From Amycolatopsis australiensis (lineage in GTDB: Bacteria > Actinomycetota > Actinomycetes > Mycobacteriales > Pseudonocardiaceae): 64,000 bases of DNA. Below are positions 24,839-31,040 of this stretch, piece after piece; position 1 is the first letter of the stretch; each line of letters starts with the position of its first letter. Location: NCBI RefSeq assembly GCF_900119165.1, contig NZ_FPJG01000006.1, forward strand, positions 434,001 to 498,000, read 5' to 3'. Made by a program: the position numbers and the translations under genes. The notes beneath the pieces are model-generated. The model saw nothing but the letters and a program-made list of their open reading frames with translations, did not search any database and was not told the origin of the DNA.

Positions 24839-26120
24839 GGCGACGCGTGGCGGCGTCGGGCAGGCGGACGAGGTCGACGATTTCCCGGCCGCCGTGCGGC
24901 AGGGCCGCCAGCACGTCCGGGTCCTTGGTGCCGACGAGCAGGACGTCGGCGTGGTCCACCACTTCTTCGACGGACCCGGCGAGCAGCTGGCCGAGGTGCG
25001 GCAGCCTGCTCTCGATGAATTCGCGGTTGGCGCCCATCAGCCGCGAGAGGCTGACGTTCGCGTCGTAGATCTTGAGGTCGTAGCCCTTGCCGAGCAGCTT
25101 CTCGGCCAGCTCGACCAGCGGTGACTCGCGCAGGTCGTCGGTGCCGGGCTTGAACGACAGCCCGAACAGCCCGACCTTGCGCTTGCCGGTGCGCGCCACC
25201 AGGTCGAACGCGCGCTGCAGGTGCTCGTCGTTGGACGCGAGCACGTGCGAGAGGATCGGCACGCTGACGTCGGCGCGGTGCGCGGCGTAGACCAGCCCGC
25301 GCAGGTCCTTCGGCAGGCACGAGCCGCCGAACGCGAACCCGGGCTTCAGGTAGGCCGGGCTGATGTTGAGCTTGGTGTCGGCGAGGAAGACGTCGATCAC
25401 CTGGTGCGAGTCGAGGCCGAGCGCCCGGCAGATCGCGCCCAGCTCGTTCGCGAACCCGATCTTGAGGCCGTGGAAGGAGTTGTCGGCGTACTTCGTCATC
25501 TCCGCGACCGGGATCGGCACGCGGAAGACCGGGCCGGGCAGCCCCTCGTACAGCCCGGCGACGGCGTCTCCGCTGGCGGTGTCGATCTCGCCGATCACCG
25601 TCTTCGGCGGGTCGAAGAAGTCGCGGACGCTGGTGCCCTCGCGCAGGAACTCGGGGTTCACCGCGACGCCGAAGTCGACGCCCGCCGTGCGGCCCGAGGA
25701 CTTCTCCAGGATCGGGACCAGCAGGTCCAGGCAGGTGCCCGGCAGCATCGTGCTGCGGAAGACGACCGTGTGGCGCTCGCTCTTGTGCGCGAGCGCTTCG
25801 CCGATTTCCTCGGCCACGCGCTCGAGGTAGACCGTGGAAAGGCTCCCGTTCGGCGCCGACGGCGTGCCGACGCACACGAGCGAGATTTCGCTGTCCGCGA
25901 CGGCTTCCGCGACGTCGGTCGTGGCTCTCAGCGCGCCGCTCGCGACGACTTCGGCGGTCAGCTCACCGATCCGCTCCTCGACCACCGGGGCCTTGCCCCG
26001 GGTGATGAGGTCGATCTTGACCGGGTTGACGTCCACGCCGACCACCCGGTGTCCCTGCCCCGCCAGGCACGCGGCGGAGACACAGCCCACGTAACCGAGC
26101 CCGAAGACACTGATCTTCAC
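24807..26120 (-). CDS. AlgD-type nucleotide-sugar 6-dehydrogenase (GDP-mannose or UDP-glucose)
   Basis: A 437-residue NAD-dependent enzyme oxidising a nucleotide hexose to a uronic acid. The N-terminal Rossmann motif is VFGLGYVGCVSAACLAGQGH. The catalytic cysteine is Cys268 in GFAFGGSCLPKD, the same position as in Pseudomonas AlgD. From memory, long stretches resemble AlgD (SERHTVV, GVDFGVAVNPEFLRE, LLGLSFKPGTDDLRESPLVELAE-like) more than typical UDP-glucose dehydrogenases, so GDP-mannose is a serious candidate substrate. It leads the minus arm, from GTG 26120 with GGAGGTTGGC upstream, so uronic acid is probably a committed building block. Confidence 0.82.
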   Translation of the reverse strand: MKISVFGLGYVGCVSAACLAGQGHRVVGVDVNPVKIDLITRGKAPVVEERIGELTAEVVASGALRATTDVAEAVADSEISLVCVGTPSAPNGSLSTVYLERVAEEIGEALAHKSERHTVVFRSTMLPGTCLDLLVPILEKSSGRTAGVDFGVAVNPEFLREGTSVRDFFDPPKTVIGEIDTASGDAVAGLYEGLPGPVFRVPIPVAEMTKYADNSFHGLKIGFANELGAICRALGLDSHQVIDVFLADTKLNISPAYLKPGFAFGGSCLPKDLRGLVYAAHRADVSVPILSHVLASNDEHLQRAFDLVARTGKRKVGLFGLSFKPGTDDLRESPLVELAEKLLGKGYDLKIYDANVSLSRLMGANREFIESRLPHLGQLLAGSVEEVVDHADVLLVGTKDPDVLAALPHGGREIVDLVRLPDAATRRLEEGYAGLAW

Positions 26121-26231
26121 GCCAACCTCCGCTATTCCGCGCGACCCTCTCGTTGGTCGCCGCGCTCGCCTGGATCGTTACCGGGGCGCGGCGAACGGGG
26201 CAGCGCGTGAGACGCCCGTGAGGCGCAACTG

Positions 26232-26246
26232 TTTCCGGAGCGGAAA
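26232..26246. promoter_or_regulatory. Inverted repeat TTTCCG-GAG-CGGAAA upstream of the glycan operon
   Basis: A perfect 6-bp inverted repeat with a 3-base spacer lies about 112 bases upstream of the dehydrogenase start, between it and the helix-hairpin-helix gene. The region 26121-26313 has no gene and presumably carries the promoter of the minus-strand glycan arm. The cognate regulator is unknown. Confidence 0.35.
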
Positions 26247-26313
26247 TCGCCACCCGAATCAGCGCAAATGCATCTTGCGGAGTGGCCGGGCAACGCGTTC
26301 GGCGCGGTTCTGG

Positions 26314-26577
26314 TCAACGGCTGCCGAGAAGGCATTTCCGTTCGGCGGTGTAGGTCCACCACGGCCGCGGCGGCGCGCCGCCGGCCTGGTCGACCGCCGA
26401 CATGAACGTGTCGAGGACGCAGGGGTCGGGCCGCTGCCCGTCGAGTTCACCGAGCCGGTCGTACAGCTCGACGGGGTCGCGCCCGGCGAGCTGGGCCGGT
26501 TCGGTGATGCCGAGCCGGACGAGGTCGCGGACCATCGCCGGGCCGATGTTGGCCAGCTTCAGCAGTTCCTTGCTCAT
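26314..26577 (-). CDS. Helix-hairpin-helix protein (Cdd1/pathogenicity-locus family)
   Basis: A small 87-residue protein. SKELLKLANIGPAMVRDLVRLGI forms a helix-hairpin-helix, and the rest (AGRDPVELYDRLGELDG, CVLDTFMSAVDQAGG, PWWTYTAERK) matches the Cdd1-like family (PF11731). Members are short, cytoplasmic and of unknown function, possibly binding DNA through the hairpin. ATG 26577 was chosen because the family starts just before SKELL. A longer in-frame start at 26616 would lie inside the terminator of the chitosanase gene. Confidence 0.75.
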   Translation of the reverse strand: MSKELLKLANIGPAMVRDLVRLGITEPAQLAGRDPVELYDRLGELDGQRPDPCVLDTFMSAVDQAGGAPPRPWWTYTAERKCLLGSR

Positions 26578-26593
26578 GGCGTCAGCACAGCAG

Positions 26594-26630
26594 CCCGGGG
26601 CCGACCCGTCTTGCACGGATCGGCCCCGGG
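26594..26630 (-). terminator. Strong hairpin terminator of the chitosanase gene
   Basis: CCCGGGGCCGA (26594-26604) pairs perfectly with TCGGCCCCGGG (26620-26630). A further CCGT/ACGG pair in the loop extends the stem. It begins 5 bases beyond the chitosanase stop. There is no T tract. Confidence 0.75.
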
Positions 26631-26635
26631 ACGCG

Positions 26636-27325
26636 TCAGTTGTTGTTCACGAAGGCGGTGGCGAGGCTTTGCCCCTTGCTCACCGCGTTGCTGTGGTTTT
26701 CGATCGGCGAAACCGTCGAGTTCTTGAAGCAGATGTAGGTGACCCCGGAGTCGGTGCCACCGTTGGACGGGTCGGGGTTGATGCCGAGGTCCTTCGCCGT
26801 CGCGTAGGACGCTTCGCCGATGATCTGCGACGGCCCGGTGTCGCCGATGACCGCGTACTCGACCTTGCCGTTGTAGATCACCGCGCAGGAGCCGCCGCCC
26901 TTGAGGCCGGACGACGTGTACTTCCAGATGCTGCTCGAACTCGGCACGACGATGTAGGGCAGCTTCGCGGCGTTGAGCGGTTTGCCGTCGGACTGGGGGA
27001 ACGCCGTGTCGTCCTGGAAGCAGCAGTCGGTCTTCTCGTTGCACTCCGACGTGCGCTGGCCGTCGCAGTCGATGTCCATGTCGGCCTTCCAGAAGACCGC
27101 GCCGTTCGCGTCGCAGATGGCGACCGTCCTGCTGGAGGCGTCTTCGTCGGTCTTGTACTTGCCGTTGGAGATCTGCTTGCAGCTGTTCGTCTTCGACAGC
27201 AGCTGGGCCGCGGTCGGGGCGGCCGCGGTGGTGGCCGGAGCGGCGGCCGGTGACGCGGACGCGATGGCCGACGGCATGACGGCCGCGGCCAGCGCCAGTG
27301 TCGCGAGCAGGATCAGTTTCCGCAT
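26636..27325 (-). CDS. Secreted GH75 family chitosanase
   Basis: A 229-residue secreted protein. Residues 1 to about 25 are a signal peptide, followed by an Ala/Pro/Thr linker and a GH75 domain. The family core is clear: YKTD (57-60), CDANGAVFWKADMDIDCDG (71-89), LPYIVVP, and IGDTGPSQIIGEAS with Asp162 and Glu171 in the positions of the catalytic acid pair of fungal GH75 chitosanase. It should hydrolyse chitosan outside the cell. It is preceded by an AGGAAA/TTTCCT palindrome and followed by a strong terminator, so it is probably its own transcription unit. Confidence 0.88.
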   Translation of the reverse strand: MRKLILLATLALAAAVMPSAIASASPAAAPATTAAAPTAAQLLSKTNSCKQISNGKYKTDEDASSRTVAICDANGAVFWKADMDIDCDGQRTSECNEKTDCCFQDDTAFPQSDGKPLNAAKLPYIVVPSSSSIWKYTSSGLKGGGSCAVIYNGKVEYAVIGDTGPSQIIGEASYATAKDLGINPDPSNGGTDSGVTYICFKNSTVSPIENHSNAVSKGQSLATAFVNNN

Positions 27326-27343
27326 TCCTGGTTGCTCCCTTTG

Positions 27344-27362
27344 GTTAGGAAACTTTCCTTAC
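27344..27362 (-). promoter_or_regulatory. Palindromic operator candidate in the chitosanase leader
   Basis: GTTAGGAAACTTTCCTTAC is a 19-bp dyad centred on 27353, with eight of nine positions paired. It lies 18 bases upstream of the chitosanase ATG, between any promoter and the ribosome site. From memory it resembles the palindrome reported in actinomycete chitosanase genes controlled by the ROK repressor CsnR. Confidence 0.6.
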
Positions 27363-27462
27363 GGCGGCGAGGCGACCAGGATGCACCGCGGGCGAACCGG
27401 GTTCAAGACCCTGACGGTCCGGGATTTTCCCATCAGGCGGCCCGACTTGACGAAAACGCTGA

Positions 27463-28122
27463 TCAGCGGTCACCGCGGCGGAACAGCCGGCTCGCCCAGC
27501 GTCCCGCTCGCCGGTACACCCCCGGCGACGCCGTGAGCACACCGGCCAGCCACTCGTCGTCGACGTCGTGCCGCAGCTCGGTGCGCGCCTGCAGCCAGCC
27601 GTCGCGTTTCGCCGAGCCGCCGTCACTGGTGTACACGCGCGTCGCGCCCGCTTGCCGCAGCCGCGCGAGCACGCGCCGGTCGTAGGCGCCGAACGGCAGC
27701 GAATACCGCCGCACCGGACGGCCGCAGAGGTCACCGAGCAGCTTCGGGGCGTCGGTCAGCTCGCGCTGGGCGTGGCGGTCGTCGAGACGGCGCCAGTCAC
27801 GTGGCTCCCAGCCGTGCGAGCCGATCTCCATGCCCGCGCGGGTCAGCTCGCGAAGGCCGTCGCGGTCGAGGTAGCCGCGTTGCCCGAGGCGGCCGGCGAG
27901 CGGGAAGAACTCGGCGGTCAGGCCACGCTCGACCAGCCGCGGCAGGGCGATCTCGACGTCCGACTCGTTGCCGTCGTCGAAGGTGAGGTGGACGTCCTCG
28001 CGCCCGGCGACGGCGTCGAGCACGCGCTCGAACTGCTCGACCGTCACCCAGCGCTCGTCCTCGCCCGGGTCGAGCGGACGCGCCGGCCGGCCGATCCCGT
28101 GCAACGCGAGGTTGACCGCCAC
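27463..28122 (-). CDS. NodB-type polysaccharide deacetylase family protein
   Basis: A 219-residue protein with the NodB motifs: HLTFDDGN (Asp49-Asp50, motif 1), IGSHGW (His103, motif 2, with serine in place of the common T/S variant), and YSLPFGAYDRRVLARL (motif 3). It has no signal peptide from GTG 28122 and so should act inside the cell, perhaps on a lipid-linked glycan or small sugar. Its position next to a chitosanase suggests amino-sugar polymers, but it is 137 bases away and may be independent. Family call firm; substrate unknown. Confidence 0.8.
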   Translation of the reverse strand: MAVNLALHGIGRPARPLDPGEDERWVTVEQFERVLDAVAGREDVHLTFDDGNESDVEIALPRLVERGLTAEFFPLAGRLGQRGYLDRDGLRELTRAGMEIGSHGWEPRDWRRLDDRHAQRELTDAPKLLGDLCGRPVRRYSLPFGAYDRRVLARLRQAGATRVYTSDGGSAKRDGWLQARTELRHDVDDEWLAGVLTASPGVYRRAGRWASRLFRRGDR

Positions 28123-28165
28123 CGCTTCCCACCGCCTGCCACCGCGAGTAGTCGATTTGTTACTT

Positions 28166-28175
28166 CGATTAATCG
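28166..28175. promoter_or_regulatory. CGATTAATCG palindrome upstream of the deacetylase gene
   Basis: A perfect 10-bp AT-centred palindrome in the 91-base gap between the dimethylargininase stop and the deacetylase start. The gap is markedly AT-richer than its surroundings, as expected for a promoter. No regulator can be named. Confidence 0.3.
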
Positions 28176-28213
28176 CGGTGACAAACGGGCGAGTTACAGG
28201 ATTTTGCCGTTAT

Positions 28214-29050
28214 TTAGCCTTTGCGGATCTCCAGCGTGCAGCACTTCGGGCCGCCGCCGGCTTTCCGCAGCTCAGAGATGTCGACGTAGACCGGCTCGTA
28301 ACCCCGCGCCGTGAGCAGTCCACCCAATCGGGTGGCCTCCACCGGGAGGACGACGTTGCGGCCGTCGGAAACGCCGTTCAGGCCGAAGCACTCGGCGTCT
28401 TCCTTCGTGGCGAGCACGGCGTCCGGGAACAGGCGCTCGAGCACGCGGCGCGAGCCGGCCGAGAACGCGTCGGGGTAGTACGCGATCTGCGCGCGGGTCG
28501 TGTCCGTCGCCTCGGCGAGCACGAACAGCGCCGTGTCGAGGTGGTAGTAGCGCGGGTCGACCAGCTGCAGCGAGACGACCGGGACACCGAGGACCTCCTG
28601 GGCTTCGGCGTGCGCGGCCGGGTCGGTGCGGAAGCCGGTGCCGGCGAGCAGCAGGGTGCCGGTCCAGGCGAAGTCGCCCTCGGCTTCGTTGATCTTCTCC
28701 GGCATGGTGATGTCGCGGTAGCCGTGCTCGACGAACCAGCGGCGGAAGTGCTCGGCCTCGGCGGCCCGCTGCGGGGCGCGGAACCGCGAGCCGAGCACGC
28801 GGCCGTCGACGACGGTGCCGGAGTTGGCGGCGAAGACCATGTCGGGCAGGCCGGGCTGGGCTTCGATCTCCTCGACGGTGTGGCCGAGGCGGCGGTAGGT
28901 GTCGCGCAGCTCGGTCCACTGCGCCATGGCGACGTCGGCGCTGACCGGCTGGGTCGGGTCCATCCAGGGGTTGATCACGTAGTCCACCGCGAAGTAGCGC
29001 GGGGGGCACATCAGGTATCGACGGGTGGTCGGTACGCGCATTGCCTGCAT
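28214..29050 (-). CDS. ddaH: Dimethylarginine dimethylaminohydrolase / arginine deiminase-like protein
   Basis: A 278-residue enzyme of the amidinotransferase fold. VINPWMDPTQPV, AANSGTVVDG, NEAEGDF, YYHLDTALFVL (histidine of the catalytic site) and C-terminal GGGPKC with nucleophile-type Cys270 fit the dimethylargininase branch, which yields citrulline and dimethylamine or acts on arginine. The ATG at 29050 (MQAMRVPTTRRYLMCPP) was preferred over an upstream ATG at 29086, which would run into the regulator's promoter region. It is divergent from an Lrp/AsnC gene 65 bases away. The ornithine aminotransferase gene often found alongside is absent. Confidence 0.8.
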   Translation of the reverse strand: MQAMRVPTTRRYLMCPPRYFAVDYVINPWMDPTQPVSADVAMAQWTELRDTYRRLGHTVEEIEAQPGLPDMVFAANSGTVVDGRVLGSRFRAPQRAAEAEHFRRWFVEHGYRDITMPEKINEAEGDFAWTGTLLLAGTGFRTDPAAHAEAQEVLGVPVVSLQLVDPRYYHLDTALFVLAEATDTTRAQIAYYPDAFSAGSRRVLERLFPDAVLATKEDAECFGLNGVSDGRNVVLPVEATRLGGLLTARGYEPVYVDISELRKAGGGPKCCTLEIRKG

Positions 29051-29073
29051 GAGTGCAGGGTAAGGTGCGCCTA

Positions 29074-29106
29074 ATATCGCAATCAATCGCTGTTCGCTGC
29101 GTATAT
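29074..29106. promoter_or_regulatory. Shared ddaH-lrp promoter region with Lrp-like dyad
   Basis: ATATCGCA (29074-29081) and TGCGTATAT (29098-29106) form an imperfect inverted repeat with an AT-rich centre in the 65-base divergent gap. This layout is typical for an Lrp/AsnC protein controlling itself and its neighbour. Confidence 0.45.
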
Positions 29107-29115
29107 CTGTGCTAA

Positions 29116-29571
29116 GTGTTGCGTGTGAACACCATCGACCAGCGAATCGTTTCGTGTCTCGTGGCGAACGCGCGCAGCAGTTACGCGGAGATCGGCAAGG
29201 TCGTGGGCCTGTCCGCCCCGGCGGTGAAGAGACGCGTCGACCGCCTGCTGGAGACGGGAATCCTCCGGGGTTTCACGGCGGTGGTCGACCCGGAGGCATT
29301 GGGCTGGGGCACGGAGGCGTTCGTGGAGGTGACGTGCCAGGGCAACATCACGCCGGCCCGCATCCGGGCGAGGCTGGAGCCGTTGCCGGAGGTGGTGGCG
29401 GCGTACACGGTGTCGGGCGCGGCGGACGCGATCGTCCACCTGCGGGCGGCGGACATCCACCACCTGGAGACGGCGTTGGAGCGGCTGCGGGGGCTGGAGA
29501 TCGTGGACCGCACGGTGTCGACCGTGGTGCTGTCCCGGCTGCTGGAACGACCACCGACACCGGAGGAGTGA
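29116..29571 (+). CDS. Lrp/AsnC-family transcriptional regulator
   Basis: A 151-residue regulator. Residues about 6-60 form the winged helix-turn-helix (TIDQRIVSCLVANARSSYAE, LSAPAVKRRVDRLLETGILR). The rest is the RAM effector-binding domain (VEVTCQGNITPARIRARLEP, AAYTVSGAADAIVHLRAADI). Its divergent position suggests it senses arginine or a related amino acid and controls the dimethylargininase gene. GTG 29116 and GTG 29125 are both possible starts; the second gives the more usual spacing from the helix-turn-helix. Confidence 0.85.
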   Translation: MLRVNTIDQRIVSCLVANARSSYAEIGKVVGLSAPAVKRRVDRLLETGILRGFTAVVDPEALGWGTEAFVEVTCQGNITPARIRARLEPLPEVVAAYTVSGAADAIVHLRAADIHHLETALERLRGLEIVDRTVSTVVLSRLLERPPTPEE

Positions 29572-29634
29572 GACGGGCGGGCCTCCGGCCCCCGGTTTCC
29601 GGCGTATCGGCGGGCACCGACAGTTCCGGTGTCC

Positions 29635-30003
29635 TCAGTCCGCCAGCGCTCGCAGCACCAGCGGCGCCTCGTCCGGGTGCAGCCGCAGCTCCGTCCGGCC
29701 ACCGCGCGCGTGGAACGTGATCGCCCGCTGGTCGACCGCCTGCATCGTCAGCTCGCCCGGGGCGAACGCCGCCGGCGGCTCACCGCGCCTGAGCCACCGG
29801 GCCGGGCCGTTGCCGATGGCGATTCTGCCCAGGCGTTCCTCGCCGGCCGTCAGTTCCTCGTCGCGCAGTACGCACGGGATCTCCACCCGTTCGCCCCGCT
29901 GCAGCGCCGCCTTGCGTGCGCGGCGACGGCGGCCGCCCGCCAGCTCCGTCAGGTCGAGCATGGTCAGCAGGTTGCCCAGCAGCACAGCGATCAGCTCCCC
30001 CAT
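29635..30003 (-). CDS. Hypothetical protein with N-terminal hydrophobic helix (possibly DUF2550-like)
   Basis: A 122-residue protein. The first 18 residues (GELIAVLLGNLLTMLDL) are hydrophobic and could anchor it. They are followed by a very basic stretch (GGRRRRARKAALQRGERVE) and a beta-rich region (EIPCVLRDEEL, TEDLRLHPDE-like). Length and order are reminiscent of DUF2550 proteins, but the match is not convincing. It lies between the Lrp gene and the enoyl-CoA hydratase and is divergent from the latter. No function is proposed. Confidence 0.55.
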   Translation of the reverse strand: MGELIAVLLGNLLTMLDLTELAGGRRRRARKAALQRGERVEIPCVLRDEELTAGEERLGRIAIGNGPARWLRRGEPPAAFAPGELTMQAVDQRAITFHARGGRTELRLHPDEAPLVLRALAD

Positions 30004-30026
30004 GCCTCCACTAATACCCTGAGCCG

Positions 30027-30896
30027 ATGACCGACAGCATCGTCAGCGAGCACGCCGGCGGCGTCGCCCTGCTGACCGTCGACGCGCCCGCCAGCCGCAA
30101 CGCGCTCACGCTCGACCTGTCCGCGCAGCTCGCCGCCGCCGTCGAGGCGGCCGAGCGGGACGAGACCGTGCACGCCGTCGTGGTCACCGGGACTCCGCCG
30201 GCCTTCTGCGCCGGCGCCGACCTCACCGCACTCGGCCAGGCCGACGAAGCCGGGCTGCGCGCCATCTACGAAGGCTTCCTCGCCGTCGCGCGGTGCACGC
30301 TGCCCACCATCGCCGCCGTCGGGGGCGCCGCGGTCGGGGCCGGTCTGAACCTCGCCCTCGCCGCCGACGTCCGGCTGGCCGGGCCGCGCGCGAAGTTCGT
30401 CGCCCGGTTCCTCGAACTCGGGCTGCACCCCGGCGGCGGCATGACGTGGATGACGCAGCGGCTCGCGGGCCCGCAGCGGGCCGCCGCGATGACGTTGTTC
30501 GGGCAGCCGCTCGACGCCGAAGCCGCCGTCCGGGCCGGGCTCGCGCTCGCGGTCGTCGACGACGTCGTCGCCGCCGCCGTCGAACTCGCCGCGCCGGCCG
30601 TCGCGGCGCCGCGCGAGGCGCTGCTGGCCACGAAGCGCAGCCTCCGAAAGACCGCGTCGCTGGCCTCGCACGCCGAGGCCGTCGACGTCGAAATCGAGCC
30701 GCAGCTGGCCTCGCTGGCGTCGCCGGAATTCGCCGAACGGCTCGAGGCGATGCGGGCGCGGATCCGTTCCCACCCTGATCCCAGCAAGTGGACCCCTGCG
30801 TCCGAGACCCGCATCACAGCGAAGACAGGGGTCTACCCGTTACCATCGGTCACAGGTATTTGCCGGACCAGCACAGAAGAACCGTCAGCGCAGTAA
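30027..30896 (+). CDS. Enoyl-CoA hydratase/isomerase family protein
   Basis: A 289-residue crotonase-fold protein. [10 protein letters not shown] forms the first oxyanion-hole strand, and [20 protein letters not shown] the second. [20 protein letters not shown] contains the region of the second catalytic glutamate. It should act on acyl-CoA thioesters in the cytoplasm. It is about 35 residues longer than usual, owing to a C-terminal tail ([19 protein letters not shown] onward) without recognisable similarity. It starts 23 bases from the divergent hypothetical gene and may share its promoter. Confidence 0.8.
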   Translation: MTDSIVSEHAGGVALLTVDAPASRNALTLDLSAQLAAAVEAAERDETVHAVVVTGTPPAFCAGADLTALGQADEAGLRAIYEGFLAVARCTLPTIAAVGGAAVGAGLNLALAADVRLAGPRAKFVARFLELGLHPGGGMTWMTQRLAGPQRAAAMTLFGQPLDAEAAVRAGLALAVVDDVVAAAVELAAPAVAAPREALLATKRSLRKTASLASHAEAVDVEIEPQLASLASPEFAERLEAMRARIRSHPDPSKWTPASETRITAKTGVYPLPSVTGICRTSTEEPSAQ

Positions 30897-30932
30897 TGAG
30901 GTCGCTGCCGGACCCGGGACTCTAGGAACATC

Positions 30933-30965
30933 GTTGTCCAGCGCGAGCTAACCTCGTGGTAGGGC
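30933..30965 (+). promoter_or_regulatory. Candidate korAB promoter
   Basis: TTGTCC followed after 17 bases by TGGTAGGGC resembles a housekeeping actinomycete promoter. It lies about 75 bases before the korA start. A small GTGTC-CC-GACAC hairpin sits between it and korA. Assignment is by eye only. Confidence 0.35.
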
Positions 30966-31040
30966 CTGGTGATCCGCGTGTCCCGACACCGGGCAGGTGA
31001 CCGATGGCCGCAACGTCGGGAGAGAGGGAATCCCTGACCC

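Noticed and set aside
29061..29075. Iron-box-like TAAGGTGCGCCTAAT in the ddaH-lrp gap
   Set aside because: Only about 10 of 15 positions agree with the consensus, the rest of the site does not fit, and the genes have no iron link.
30944..30958. GCTAACCT before korA as half of an iron-box
   Set aside because: Only a half-site matches and it falls within a small CGAG/CTCG dyad; too weak to list.
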